The position numbers and the translations under genes are program-made. From Daphnia carinata (Eukaryota; Arthropoda; Branchiopoda; Diplostraca; Daphniidae): DNA of 64,000 nucleotides. Location of the stretch: the NCBI RefSeq assembly GCF_022539665.2, contig NC_081333.1, forward strand, positions 8,368,971 through 8,432,970. Reading direction: 5' to 3'. Below are positions 25,006-38,228 of this stretch, in pieces. The notes under the pieces were generated by a model. It saw nothing but the letters and a program-made list of their open reading frames with translations. It did no database searches and was not told the origin of the DNA. The stretch's first letter is position 1. Each line of letters opens with the position of its first letter.

Positions 25006-27177
25006 TAGATTAAAAACACCGAAAAAGCCACCACCAGTGCGCACACACACGAGGTTGATTTTCCAGCACAGCAGGATGTCCTTTGCCTGTTGGAAGATTT
25101 TTTCCTTCAACGTAACTATAGAGTGCCCCCATCATCTTTTCTTTTTTTTTTTTTTTTTATTCCTTTTCTCCATTCTGTTTTTTCCTTTTCCCTTTTCTTT
25201 TTTATTATTATTATCTGGATACCGACCCAAAACCCAATCATTCATTTTCTCGTTCGCAATCAAGAGCCCGCAAGGAAATGTTTCTAAATCTGAAACAAGA
25301 AAAAGATATTTTCATTTGAACAAAGGACAAAACAAAAGGTAGAATCGGTAAATGAACTTTGAAATCGAATCGTTTTCTCATTTTCTTTTTTTTTTTTTTC
25401 TCTTTTTCTATCGAAACAATAGACGAGCTATTTTTCTTGCAAAGTTCGCCAGGTAAATGGATAGAGTCGGGAGGGGGGAGAAAGCCACGGAGAAAGGAAA
25501 ACATTTCGATAAAGATTGTTATTAAATTAAATTAGAACCATGTAGTTTCGAAATGGTGAATAACGATTTTTTAGAACAATAAAAAAGAAAATCAAATGAC
25601 GGATGAAGTTGTGGGCGGCACGGATTGCCTCCGCAAAACAACGCCAAATTGTTCCGATATTGTTCGCCGTTTTCGGAAAACATGTGATTGGATTTCTTCC
25701 CTCCACCTCCTCCACAAATAACCCCTGTATCCTTTTTTTTTTTTTCTTTTTAAGAGAAAAAAGAAATCCAAAATTGTTTCATGTTTTTAACCCCCTCCAC
25801 CTCTTGTTTTTTTTTGACGACGGGCCAAATTATATAGCCGGAGTATGTTGTACATTTGTGCACTGGATGAGCGAGAGAGAGAGAGAGAGAGGTCTGAGGG
25901 CCAGCCAGTGCAGGTGCGGCATATAGATGGGACAGCAATGGGAGTGTTTCGGTACTAGTGACGCCCCCGGGAACTTGAAGAAAAGAATACAGTATTTTTC
26001 TTGAGTGCTGCTGGTGATCTAGAACCTGCAAATTATTGGCAATCGTTCAACTAAAAAAAAAAAAAAAAGAAATGCTGCTCTAACCATAAGGGATGGGAGT
26101 GCAAGTTTTAGTTTGAGTGCACAAAAAAAAAGGGGGGAAGCAAAATAGGATGGATTCAACCTTCTTCGGGACCCCAAAAAGGTAATAGTTGAACCGTTCT
26201 GGGCACACCCCTTCGATTTTCCACCACCCCTTTATGCCTCTCTGGCCGACGATGTTCGGTTGTTATTATTATTTCTGGAACATAGACTGGTTGTTCTCAC
26301 AAGAGGTGTGTCGGAGCAGTCGAGAGAGTTGCTGTGTCAACAACAAACAACCCAGCATTTGCGGATGAGGTGGAAATCTGTATCTGGGCTATTTCGCTGC
26401 CAACGGATCGCCCCCTCTGCCCGTTTCGAAACCCGCCCTTCATTTCGTCGAGCATATTCATCATCACTCTCTTCTTTTTTTTTTTTTTTTTTTTTTAAGG
26501 ATTGTCCCTGCAATGTTTTCTGCGTTCCAGAAGCGAAATGTTTACGCCTCTTTGGCGTAAAATCGAAAGAGAAATGTGGAAATCCTAAACAGAATTCCAT
26601 TTTCTTTTAATTTCACGTGAATTTCGGATGATGTTTACGTCCCCCATCGAATTCGAGAGTCTCTAATTAAATTTCGCATATATCTACATCAGTTTTAGAG
26701 GTTTTGCTCGATGGCACGTGACGTAATTCCCGTAATTCACCTGCCACAAGCTCGTGATCGAAGTTAAACTTGTACAACATCAAAATATCCAAAAGAAGAA
26801 TGTTCATTGTTTCACTCCCCCACAGACCCCGGGTCTTCTTCTATTCTTCTATTCCTTTTTTTTTATAAGAGAATTAAAGGGAAAAAAAGATGGAAAAAAA
26901 GCTGTTCTTGTACACTCAGACACACATAATTCCCGACAAGTGCATATTGCCTTGAGGGCCGAAACATTCCTAACGTTCCACAAACTAGCGGGCCGCAGGG
27001 TGAAGAACGCGTACACGAAAACGCTGCTCCTCTATACTTATAGACCTATACAACTGCGTGTTGTTAGTACTAGGGGAAATTTAGGCGGGCACACTTGTTG
27101 CTTCTTATTTTCTTATATATACAGTATATATATATATGAATAAATCATAGTTGATTTTTTTTCTTTAAATAATAGCA

Positions 27178-27201
27178 CCCCCCCCCCCCCCCCCCCCCCC
27201 C
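27178..27201. repeat. C24 homopolymer
   Basis: Twenty-four consecutive C residues, the longest G/C homopolymer in the window. It lies 40 nt after an AT-alternating stretch. Confidence 0.9.
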
Positions 27202-30200
27202 ACATCTCTTTAAACATTTTCCCCCCATTAAGTTGAGGTGAAAAGGAAGGAAAACACGTTCACGGTTGGTTGCATTGATATGCAAGGCGCCAAAGCAGTT
27301 GCTAAGAAGGCGGCCTTTATTTATGTAACAGCGGATTTGTGTCCGTCCCAACTTGCAACAGATTCCTCTACTTTTCTTATATGTGTAGCGCCCACACCGG
27401 GAGAGAGCCGCACCCTGGCCAGCAGCTCTTGTGATGAAGAAAGGCATGGAATCCCTTTTTTTTTCAAGAAAAAAGGGGGAATATTACCGACTTTAATTGG
27501 AGGAGAGAAGGAACCCCTTTCATCGTGGTCTTTTAGTTTAAAAAAAAAAAATGATCTTAACCGACATAGAATGTTGTTGCGGTGTAGATGTATCTAATAT
27601 CCCCCCTCTACCAGATTCATAGCATTCTTCAGCCATCTGGTGTGTCCACCAACGGGCCATCTGAAAGACCAAAGTTTAAAAGGAAGATGAAAAATTATTT
27701 TCTAAAAAATGTATATATATTACTTAATTCAATAGGCCACCAGGTATTTTTTTTTTTCCTTCATTCTTTTCGCTTTAAAAGAAAAGAAAGAAGAATAATA
27801 GGAAAGAAATGATGACGACTATACAATAGGTTTTCGGTGAGTGCTATTATCACGGTGGGAGAGGGAGGAATAAAAATGGAGGAAAAAGGTGTGTATCTGC
27901 GTGAGGGTCAGTTCAGTGACACAGAGTCGACGCCTCCTCCCCCACATGCGGTGAACCGCTTAAGTTACCTTTTTTTTTATTTTTATCGAAAAAGAGAAAG
28001 AAAAAAATAAGTTGATAAATAAATTTCTTTCCCTCCCACGTCCGTGCCCGTCGCCTTCCAACCGGCAGCGCCGCCCGTTGGAATCCAAACCAACGGAATG
28101 CCGGAATATTCGAAGAAAAAAAAAAAAAACATTTTCTGGCATTCCATTTCAGCTTCTTCTTCAGATCCTCCTTTTTCTTTTCATTCCTTTTTTTTGTTTT
28201 TTGTTTTTGATACTGCAGAGAAATTCATCAATGCACGGAATTTGTTTTGATATCAAAAGGGATTTCTTCAACATCATCGTCCTCGTCTTTCATACAAATA
28301 ATTCCCCGCTAGCGCTTCGCCTCTTTTCAAGAGTTCCGATATTTTGCGCCCTTAAGCTCTTTTTTGTTTTTGTTTCCATAATTAATCATTACGTAATTCA
28401 TGCCCGTATTTTTTTTTTTTTCAAGAAAGGTTGTTTCACCTTAAGGCGAAAAATCAATTCCAAAAAGAAAGTAGGCGATTGTTTTTTCGTGCTGTCGTCA
28501 ACCTGATTTTGCACCCGGAGATATTGAAGACGGTGCCTCCTCTTTTGTTTCTAGTTTTCGTTTGTGTGACTTTCGTCTATGGCTGGAACAAAAAAAAAGA
28601 TTTTTTTTTTTTTGTGTTACCTATTGCCTTGTGAGATGGTAATCTACCGACGACGACGAAGATCGGCTCGCGCTTTCTTTATATATATTACATGTTGTTT
28701 CCCTTTTCTTTCTTCCTTCGTATTCCTGCTCAGGGAGACAACGGATCCCTCAACAACAACAACAAAAAAAAAAGTCGGCGCCTCCGTGATAACCATCTGA
28801 GAAATGCTCTGGAATGTCGTCATGAAAATCCGACAACGGGACGATACTATGTGTCATCGACGGCCGCGTGACCTCGTCATCGCTGACCTTCTTTATACTT
28901 CTCCTCGAAACCTTTTTTTTTTTTTAGAAAGCTCCCCCCTCTTTTTTTTTTTAATTACTTCACGTTAAGTCTTTAGTAATATTCAAAAAAGGAAATATGT
29001 TTTCCCCTTTTTTTTTCTTCAGAGTTTTTAATAAGCGGAAATCATGCAGAGTATGGGGGTAGGTGGAGGGTGAAACGCACAGGGATGTGAGAAAAAGAAA
29101 AATCCCTGGCATGCTTGACCCCATGCTGTCGCAACATATAGGAATCTCCCGCACCATGGGAACATCATCAGATTTTCAAAGTGGAAAACGGAAAAGAAGG
29201 AGACAGAACAACAGTGCGAGTGAATTTGTTGTTCCTATCGTTTGATTATTCCACCTACGCATTACTTTTGAATTTTGAAAAAAACAAACAAAAAAACACA
29301 TCATCTGCTGCGAGGCTTACAGATTTGGTTATAACAAAAAGCCAAGTGCTTTTGAAGATGTGAATATTCAATATCTGTTTGTGCGAAAATTGGTTGGCGT
29401 CTTTAGTTTTATCGGCCTTAATTTGAAGATTGAAACAAACACAACAAAGAGGGGAACATTCCTCGTGTTGCTCCGTGTGTGTCCGCAAAGAGATGTGGGC
29501 AGAAGCCAAGTCGACCATGATTCGACACATCCAGCACTAAAAAGAAAATCAGAAGACTGTAAAAAGAAGAGAGGATCGAGAATGGGAAAGCGTTTGTATG
29601 TTTTGGCTTTTTTTTTTTTTTTTTTTTCGTTGTTGTTGTTCCCCAGTTTCCTTCTCATCTCTTTCGGATGAGAATCTGGGAAAGAATGACCGAAACTAGT
29701 AATTATTTCCAGTCGGCATAACTCGCGGTATATAGTCAGCCAGTTTTTTTTTTCCTTCATAAAGGATGAGAGAACAGCAAAAGGCAACCGTTTTATAATC
29801 ATACATCTACCAGTTTTTTTAAAGTCAGGAGCGTATACAGATATGTGTATACATAAGACTGCCCCCCCCCCCTTCCTCTCAAACCCCCCTCTAAAAACAT
29901 TCCCGAGCCACATCCTCTTCATTCTGGATTGTGGCAAGTCAAACTGACTGCAATTATCGAGGCGTGTCTGCTATAGGTATAAAAGTATACGCTCTATAGT
30001 GATGTTTTATTTTTTTATTTGACCACAATAAGTCCGGGGCTAGGTATATCTATATTCAAAATCGCATCCAATGCCCGCCTTCCTTATATCCTGCTGCATT
30101 TTTGCCCATCCTCGGTGAGCATTTTTAAAAAATATTAATTCGTTTTGATACATGCTCGTCGAGAAGAGAAAAAAAATACGCCGCGCACGCAACACGCACT

Positions 30201-32646
30201 CGAAAAGTTAAATGGATATAATCCGCACGCGCGCTGGATCGACTCTGTTGTTCTGCCGAGCGAAAACTTTACAGATAACAGTGTGTGGAGACACACACTT
30301 TGTGCGGAACACGCGATGATCTATGAACACGAACATCATAGTTCACCGTCAACGCCAAAAACGCCGACGAACGATAGTTTGTTATTACTATATTAGATTC
30401 CGGCAACAACATGGAAACATACAGATGAAAAAGGAGGAGGAGGAAAAGGATGTAACCTGCTCATTTGTATAATCAAAAACAAAACACGGGACGCTTAAGC
30501 TACAATAGACGCGTCAACTGTTGATCCATTGACATCCGCTTTTAACGAGCTGACTTTTTCTTTGTTTTTCTTTGCGATGATGACTAACTTATTTGAGTGT
30601 TACACGAAGAGGAGGGGCATGGTGTAATTAAGGTCACCTGTTCTTTTCTCTTTCTTTGTTTGCGTAATAAGGGAGAAGAGAAAAACACAACAAAAAGTTT
30701 TTTGGAATTCTTGGAATTAACAAAAGTTCCAGACGATCCATTTTACTGAATCTTTTTTTTTTTTTTTTTTAAATAATTTGGCGACTATGTCGTAGCGATC
30801 TGCACGCAACAATGGCGACACGATCCTTCAATGATAAACGCAACAGCGATGAATTATTTTCGAATTGCTTTGATGGATGGTATCTGCGTTCCCTTGTTTG
30901 TTTTATTTTTATGGCTGCCTTTTTCGTGATAGATTGCGCTGATAGTGTGAACCTCCTTTGGAAAAAAATGAATAAAAAAGGCGGCCAGAGAAAGTTATGA
31001 TCGGTCATTTCGTTGGAGGCGACAAGAAACATTGTAACTAAGCAAATAACAACCAACCAACAACACGACACTGCAACGAAAGACGGCTTCGATTCAGACA
31101 ATCTCGCGCCAGGAATGCCAAACAAGAAAATTAATAATAAAAGGTAAAAGAAAACACAACAAAAATTGCTACTTAAAATCTTTTTTTATATTCGGGTTTT
31201 GATTTTCCAGGATTATTTTTCTTGGGGTATCGACATCTCTTCTTTCTGCTCGGCTGTGTGTACGTCCCGTGTATCGTATGAAAAAAATATCTGCGGTCGT
31301 TTGTGTTGTTTGAGCGGAGGTGGCCATACCGAGAGGAACGGCTGCGTGACAGTAAAACCCGCAAGGAGAGCTGCGTGAAATTCGAGACACATGCGCGAGC
31401 GATGAGAAAATAGAGGCAAACCTGAAAAAAAAAAAATTCCTTTAACATGCGAGCCCCTCACGATGTTTCCGTTCACTTCACACAATCGCCCGCCGGAGCC
31501 TATAAATGTGCGGCGATTATTGGGTTACACTCTAAGCGGCGTTCTAGCGCGTCGGCGAGATCCGAACGTGAACGACGATCGGTACGATCGGCACGCCTCT
31601 TTAAAAAAAGAAAAAAAAAAAAAAAAGAGTTTTACCAGACGCATAAAACGACCGCACGCAGGAGCAGCAGCAAAAATGTAAATGAGCCCATTACGTAAAT
31701 TGGCTGTTCAGAAAGTCTCTCACAGCCCATCTCATTTTGTTGTTGTTGTTGATTTTTTATTTATTTGACTTTTCGGGCGCGTGTTTCGTGCCCGGCGCAA
31801 ATTGAGAACAAAAACGGAGGAAGTGACGTCACCTCTGCGCTAATCGTGTAGTTGAAAAAAGAGAAAACGAACGCGTAGTACAGTGAAAACATATTCAAAA
31901 GGCGGACTCCTCCACTTCCCACGTCCGGAATGTCTTCCAATCGCGTCAATCACGAATCGTAGCAGCATAAAGATACCAATTAGTCTCCGCCCTCTACGTC
32001 TATGTGTATCCGTTCCTCCTCAATTTTTTTTTTTTTTTTTTTTTTTACCAATGTTGGATAAATTCTGGAGGGCTTCGGTCATCATTCAAAGTCCTTATTT
32101 AAATAATGTTCACCTATAGAAATCGAATGAGGAAGAGAGGACGGTCTAATTATAGACATGTGGTAATGTCATCATTTTTGTTCATTTTACTTCCTTTCAT
32201 GTACCATACTGTTTTTGTATTAAATAAACACTGGTTGTCTGATTCATTTCCTCCATTTTACGGCGATATTCTCTTGTTTTTGCCTAGTTCGTATTCATTT
32301 ACTTTGATGTTCCGAAGGTAGCTGTTGTCATACATACGTAGAGTGGGATATAGACATAGAATAGTACAAAATACAAAGTGATATGGCAACAATTGACCTC
32401 TTATCCAAGTGTACATAGTTCTGATTACATATGAAGCAAATTAAGCAGGAGAAATACAGTTGCATTTGCGCGGCTTATGACAAAAAATGAGGACTTTGAT
32501 CATGAAACGTTTAATCACGTTTATCTCAAAAACTACAAATCCAACACAAAAATAGACTTCATTATCATGATCCTTGTTCAGTTTACCATCGAAATCTTGC
32601 ATAGTTTGGTATATTTATGTTTAACAAAAAGCTACAACCGAAATTT

Positions 32647-32702
32647 AAGCCCAACTTTTTAAGACCGACTTTTTAAGCCCGACTTTTTAAGCCCGACTTT
32701 TT
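32647..32702. repeat. Four tandem 14-bp units (AAGCCCGACTTTTT type)
   Basis: Four head-to-tail 14-bp units occupy the interval; units 3 and 4 are identical and units 1 and 2 differ by one or two bases. The last unit joins GTAC and then AAAAAGTTGG, forming an inverted repeat with the unit itself. The same motif occurs inverted inside the related locus at 38.3 and 38.96 kb (AAAGTCGGGCTT type). Confidence 0.85.
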
Positions 32703-32990
32703 GTACAAAAAGTTGGCCTTATAATTTTACCTTAGAATACCCAAAACTTGAATTCCACTTAAGATAAGTGTATTCGAACGCTGATTAATGTATACAATAA
32801 CAGTTTTACCTTCATTAGTGCATTTTTTGAGAATTTAGCAATAAAAGTGCTTTCAATCCAACCACTTTTCAGACAATAATTCAAAAACTATAAGCCCAGC
32901 GTAAAAACAAACTTGACTTTCGTGATCGCCGTTCAATTTTGAGTCGAAATCATGTATTTCTAGCTATATCTAGATTTTAGCCAAAAATGA

Positions 32991-33022
32991 AAAAGTGGGA
33001 AGGCTACAGCCTTCCCACTTTT
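32991..33022. repeat. Hairpin palindrome in tandem unit A
   Basis: Arms AAAAGTGGGAAGGCT / AGCCTTCCCACTTTT flank a two-base CA/TA-type centre, an almost perfect 32-nt palindrome. Confidence 0.85.
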
Positions 33023-33300
33023 GTCCAAATCTGAAAAAAATGACATCTTTCGGAATTGAATGTGTACAATCAGTATTGAACGGTGACTTCAAATTGCATT
33101 TGTTTTGTTGCCTAATCACTCGTTTTGGAACTTAACGAAACAAAATTGCTGTTAGTGCAACAACTTTATTCATCCGTTTTTTACGTTTATTTCAGAAACT
33201 ATGACGCCCACGCCAAAACAAGCTTGACTTTCGTGATTCTCAATCAATTTCCAATCGAAATCATGTATTTAAAGTCATATCTAGGATTTAGCCAAAAATG

Positions 33301-33333
33301 AAAAAGTGAGAAGGCTATAGCCTTCCCACTTTT
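33301..33333. repeat. Hairpin palindrome in tandem unit B
   Basis: The same palindrome with centre GGCTATAGCC; one arm carries GTGAG against CCCAC, a single G-T type mismatch. Confidence 0.85.
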
Positions 33334-33621
33334 GCCAAAATCTGAAAAAAATGACATCTCTCGGAATTGAATGAAATTCACCGTGTAGAATCAGTATTGA
33401 ACGGTGACTTCAAATTGCATTTCTTTTGTTGCCTAATCACTTGTTTTGGAACTTAACGGAACAAAATTGCTGTTAGTGCAACAACCTCATTCATCCGTTT
33501 TTTACGTTTATTTCAGAAACTATAACGCCCACGCCAAAACAAGCTTGATTTTCGTGATTCTCAATCAATTTCCAATCGAAATCATGTATTTAAAGTCATA
33601 TCTAGGATTTAGCCAAAAATG

Positions 33622-33653
33622 AAAAAGTGAGAAGGCTATAGCCTTCCCACTTA
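33622..33653. repeat. Hairpin palindrome in tandem unit C
   Basis: Third copy in the array, with the same GGCTATAGCC core. The right flank has changed to ACTTATG. Confidence 0.83.
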
Positions 33654-33910
33654 TGTCAAAATCAGAAAAAAATGACATCTCTTAGAATTCAATGAAATCT
33701 TCCTAGTACAATAAAAATTGAGCGATGAGTTCAAAAATCTATTTGTTTTCTTGTCAAGGCAGTCGTTTTTCAAATAAATGGACTAAAAGTGCTGTGAGCG
33801 CAACATTTTTGCTCTTCAGTTTTTTACTTTTATTTAAGAAATGATAATTCCAAAGCAAAAACAGACTTGTTTTGCGTGATAAGCGTTTAATTTGAATTAC
33901 AACCTTGCAT

Positions 33911-36900
33911 TTGTTAAAGCTGTACTTTTATTTAACAAAACCAAAAGACAAGTGGATGGTGCATTAATTACTAGAAGGTGGATTGCTACTACATGGAGGT
34001 GCAGGATCCCTAGAAAATGACCAAAGTAAATGCTAAACCAGCGAACAGAGGTTAATCTATAAAAAACGATCTTCCGTACTACTTTATGCAAATCGAATGG
34101 TAATAACGCGTGGGATCCTCCCTCGTTTCCACAAATCATTCAACGAGTGCCAGAGTGCAAGCGAACACGGTTGCTGCTACCTACTGCAATACCTTCCTTT
34201 TTTTGTGGAGGGGGTTGAAATGACCTTTCTCAAGCGCCACTCATTTGCCTATTAAAAAACCTGAAAAAAAGTGAGGGAAAAGGTTAGAAAAGAGATAGAA
34301 ATAAAACGAGAAAATAAAGAATTGGACTGAGAGAGCCATTGAAACAATAAAGAAACATACGCGGGAGTTGGACAGCTGTTTGCCTTATAAAGTTAGAGAA
34401 CTCGTTATCGGCTCGAATATGCATATCATAAATCTTGAAAAAAAGGGGAGAAGGACAAGACAGAATTAACGATTTTTCTAGCTATTTCGAAATAAAACTT
34501 CCCACTGCCCCAATGCTGATGTTTTTCTCTCTCTCTCTTTCTTTTACTTTTTATTATCATTTCATTTTATTCAAGATTTTGGTTTTTTATTCTCTAAAAT
34601 AAACCCCACAGGTTTCCATGTCTAATTATGTTCGAAACGGCCATTAAGACGAAGAGAGTAGCCGTATAGAAAGATCGTTTTCTCGTTCGGAGACGACTCC
34701 CGTGCGCAGCTCAACTTCAAATAAATAAAAATAATAAAACAAGAACGAAACGTTACAGTCACGTCAAGTATTGCCCGCAGTAAAAAAAAACTACGTCGTA
34801 TTTATTTTTTTTTTTTTTCTTCCTTTCTTTTAACACTTAATGGAAAGCACTGCGAGCCGTGCGCTCATAAACAAGGAGTTATATGACCAATTAAGAGAGT
34901 GCGCTAAAAAGCGATCAATCAACCACCGGCACAGTTCTGATGAAACGTCTAACAACGCAATAGGATTCGTTTTCTTATTAAAGAAGGAGAAAAAGAAATG
35001 AACTGTTACATTCGGTCCAAATGTCAAATGGGAGTGGACGCTGTGACGATCGATGGACCGTCCATCCGTCTGACAGGTTCTTAATGCAATTTCAAAGGTA
35101 AATCCTGTTTGGTTAGTTGGGAGGATTCTTTGAAACCAGAATGTTTCTGGGTTTAATCCTATACTTATAGTATACGTCTATCTAGTGAATTTAACTGCGC
35201 TTTAACAAACAAGTGACTACATGTAACTTGTGTTCAATCTATCTTTCGAAAACATTCCCCGGTGTCAACTGGCCATGACAAAAGGCTCACAAAGCGAAAC
35301 CCTATCTGCCTCCTTTTGTTGTCTTTCACTTCGATATGTTATCGTGTTGATTTCACTATTCAATACGACCAGGCTTTTGAAATGACATAGTGGGACATAA
35401 GAAACGATCTGCGAAAAGCACTGCCTCCTCCTGGAACTGACAATTGTCAAAGAATCTCATACAAGATGAAGACATGCACGTATTATGTGCGTTGAAAAAA
35501 AAAAAAGAAGAGATTGTCTGGAAAGATGGAAATCGAGACCGGAGGGGACTATGTAACATATTGAATCAATTCAAGAAAAGACATAAAGAATGAGCTACGT
35601 ACGAAATTGGCTGATCTTCCACTAGCTCCATGTATACGTGAATGAGCTGTATACAGCTTCTGCGGCAAATCTAATCGATCATCCAACATGGTGGGCACAG
35701 AGGTACCTGTATTCTTCTTTTTTTTTATTTTACCTTTTCTATAAGTTTTTTTTTTCCGGATTATACGTTTGCCTGTTGCACACCTCCAATGGGGACAATA
35801 GAAGAAGGCTCTTGTACATCATGTAATGTACATAGCGGTGTATAAGAGACGATTGTCGACTTTGTTGTCGTATTGCGTCGTGGCGAATTCCGGCGCAAGG
35901 ATGACAATCGATTCCGGCCGATCTTTGTGAATCGTTGGAATGTCTCCCCCTCCCTTCCACCGCGGCGTCTCTTTTGTTTGCCTTTCCGGTATCAGATGCA
36001 ATCGCGCAATTCTCAGTATGCAAGTATTTACCTTAAAAAGAATTTCTTATTTTGTATTTCCTTCCGAAGTTCTTTCCAATATTTGTACAGTGTGTGTTTT
36101 ATTGTTACGAAAATCGCCGAGTTATACAACACCTGAGCAACGCCCCATCGGATCGATTTACCTGCTCCAATAACGGCCTCTCCCCCCTCCCCTCGCCGCG
36201 AACCGGATGTAATTTCAGTCGCATTCCGCACACGAGCCTGACATTTGGAAATAAAAAAAAAAGCTAATTTTACCTACACAACCAGATGATTGTCGCCTCT
36301 CCATTTCGCTTCTCCCCTTTCGTTCTAATGAAGGATCTGGCACGAGACATTCCAGACACAAACACCGCCCACGTCGTAATGAACGGTTATCGATACGCAC
36401 GCCAGCAGTCAGTCGTGAGCCCTAAAATAATAGCGAACGATTATTAAAACACTAAAATGGTATACACACTAAAAACCTTTGCCTCTAATGAGAAATAATG
36501 GCGAAAGAAAGGGAACCACCATCAGTCAGCCAGGTATATAATTGATTACTCTCGTGAAAAACAGCTCCAAATAACAGAACAGAAAATGAGTCCGCAGCCG
36601 TACGCTTCAGTCAGGCTTTAATGAAAGGTTGCTCTTCACGTCTAGGAAAGAAGACGCTCCAGTCGCCTCATTGTCCACAAGGAAAACTAAAAAAAGGGAA
36701 ACCTAAAAAGAAAGAAGACCCTAGAAACAAAAAAAAATATGTATAATAATCACGGACTAAAGGGGGGGGGGATATATTTCTATCTATAGCTAACAGAGTG
36801 AAAGAGGTATAAGCAGTCTAGGAGGAAAATGAGAGGGACCTGTCATTATGTCTGTAGTGGGACTTTCTTGCCCGATGAGCCTTCAAACCAAAAAAAAAAA

Positions 36901-38134
36901 TTGTGTCCTGATGACTCTACCACGTAGACAGGTTCACTTAGAGGTGGTCATCATTACACACAGTCTCGACATTATTAGAATAGACATCTCTGATGTCCGC
37001 TCCCAATCTGATGGCCTTATACAGTTTTTTTTTTACACATGTCTGGAAGTTAGTAAAAGATAGTCTGTAACGTGAGATTATTTCCGTTGCTTAAGCCGCT
37101 CATTACGAGATCGTGCAAGCGTGTTGATTGAATTCAAACCAGTTTTGAATGTATTCGATTTAAATTAGGGTGAATGTGGAACAAAAGTGATTAGTTTATG
37201 TATTTTTTTTCCGGGCGAAAATGAGCTCAAGGGCCTTTTTTGAAACAGGAAAACTTGATTATCCTAGTTTGCCACTTTGTCTCGAGACTGTTTTCATTTC
37301 ATGTTCATTTCTCGTAGTCAAAACGGGACGTTTTTACTCACAAAAAGAGAAACCATCTGCCCCATACTGTGAGCCGCTAAAGATCCATAGAGTACAAACA
37401 GAGACCAAGTTTGTCTTTTTCATCCGTTTCCATTTGCTGGTCATGTCACACACAAAAAAAGGAGAAGACGAGACGCAGATATGGAGGCCTCTGACCGAAA
37501 ACTGTGGCCAACACATCACAGTATATCTACGCTAACATAGAAAAATGGGGGTATCGTTGACCGACGTAGGAGGAGGAGCACAAAATGGAAAATTAAAGTG
37601 GCAAACATTTTTCAGGCCAACTTCTTTTTTTATTTCTTCTGGAGTTTGCTGTCCTCAAGTAGTAGCAACACATGGAAAAAGGAAGAACCTTAAACGTGTA
37701 GTAGGAGGAGTTTTCTTGATCTGCTCCCCTCCGTTTCCCTCTCCTTAAAGGAAAAATCTTTTGGAATCCCTGAATTTGAAATTCAAAAATCAATGCCAAA
37801 CATCAGGGAGACAACAGCAGCAGTTCGCATAGATCCCTCCTTCCTACCACCACGGGATCAAAACAATCCAAATGGGGGTCGTAACTCCTGGAATTCCACA
37901 AGAAATCCCCTCCTATCATGTGCATATATATATTTAAATCTTTTCAACAGACGGTAAGCCACCCCCATCTTAACACACAGAAAACAAGCAGGAAATTCAG
38001 TGGCCCTGGTGGGTTGCAATCATACACGGTTCTCCTTCCATTCAGTGTGTACTGCAATCCGCAGTGTCCCCTTGGCCATTGCTTCATAAATGAGATGCTG
38101 ATTATGCAGTCTGGAAGAGAAAAAAAAAACTTGA
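33911..38134. other. Intergenic spacer between the two related repeat loci
   Basis: I recognise no gene. A/T runs are shorter and less frequent than in the 18-30 kb stretch. Isolated open frames of 60-100 codons have no protein-like features. Nothing else stands out apart from scattered CT-rich and poly-T tracts. Confidence 0.5.
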
Positions 38135-38228
38135 GGGTTGTCTCGTGACGATCATTTTTTTTTTTTTTTTTTCGATAGAATGCTGACGATAGCCAGCTAG
38201 TTTCACACCTGATCTTCGCTGCTTGATG
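38135..38228. repeat. Left copy of ~90-bp direct repeat flanking a tandem array
   Basis: This segment (GGGTTGTCTCGTGACGATCA ... CTGCTTGATG) recurs with about 85% identity by eye at 39,421-39,512 in the same orientation. The two copies bracket the repeat array at 38,229-39,420. It is far longer than a target-site duplication. Confidence 0.75.

Larger units (their letters stand above)
17613..32400. other. Upstream gene-free region, extremely rich in simple repeats
   Basis: Nearly 15 kb 5' of the odd-skipped-family gene has no frame resembling a known protein. The longer open frames (for example around 19,140-19,871) are translations of CT, GAA and poly-T tracts. Pure G runs, pure C runs, long T and A runs and CT/AG tracts are concentrated here and are listed separately. 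This stretch probably contains the promoter, any 5' noncoding exon and enhancers of the zinc-finger gene, but I cannot place them. Confidence 0.6.
32885..33910. repeat. Tandem array of ~310-320 bp units with an internal hairpin
   Basis: Three nearly complete units begin at 32,885, 33,196 and 33,517 (spacings 311 and 321 bp), and a decayed fourth begins near 33,838. Each unit starts with a segment like AAACTATAACGCCCACGCC, carries the palindrome centred on GGCTATAGCC about 110 bp in, and ends with TTTTACGTTTATTTCAG or a variant. Units B and C are by eye more than 90% identical. There is no open frame of note. A related partial unit precedes the array near 32,750-32,885. Confidence 0.85.

Noticed and set aside
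31498-31513. TATA-box-like CCTATAAATG in a locally GC-richer stretch
   Set aside because: No gene starts downstream on the plus strand, so there is nothing to support a promoter call.
32885-33910. CRISPR-like array interpretation of the regularly spaced palindromes
   Set aside because: The whole ~315-bp unit is repeated, not short repeats with unique spacers, and the genome is eukaryotic.
35893-35906. 14-nt match to the GCGCAAGGATGACA segment of U6 snRNA
   Set aside because: None of the neighbouring U6 sequence or a Pol III terminator accompanies it, so it is a coincidental match or at best a fragment too short to call.
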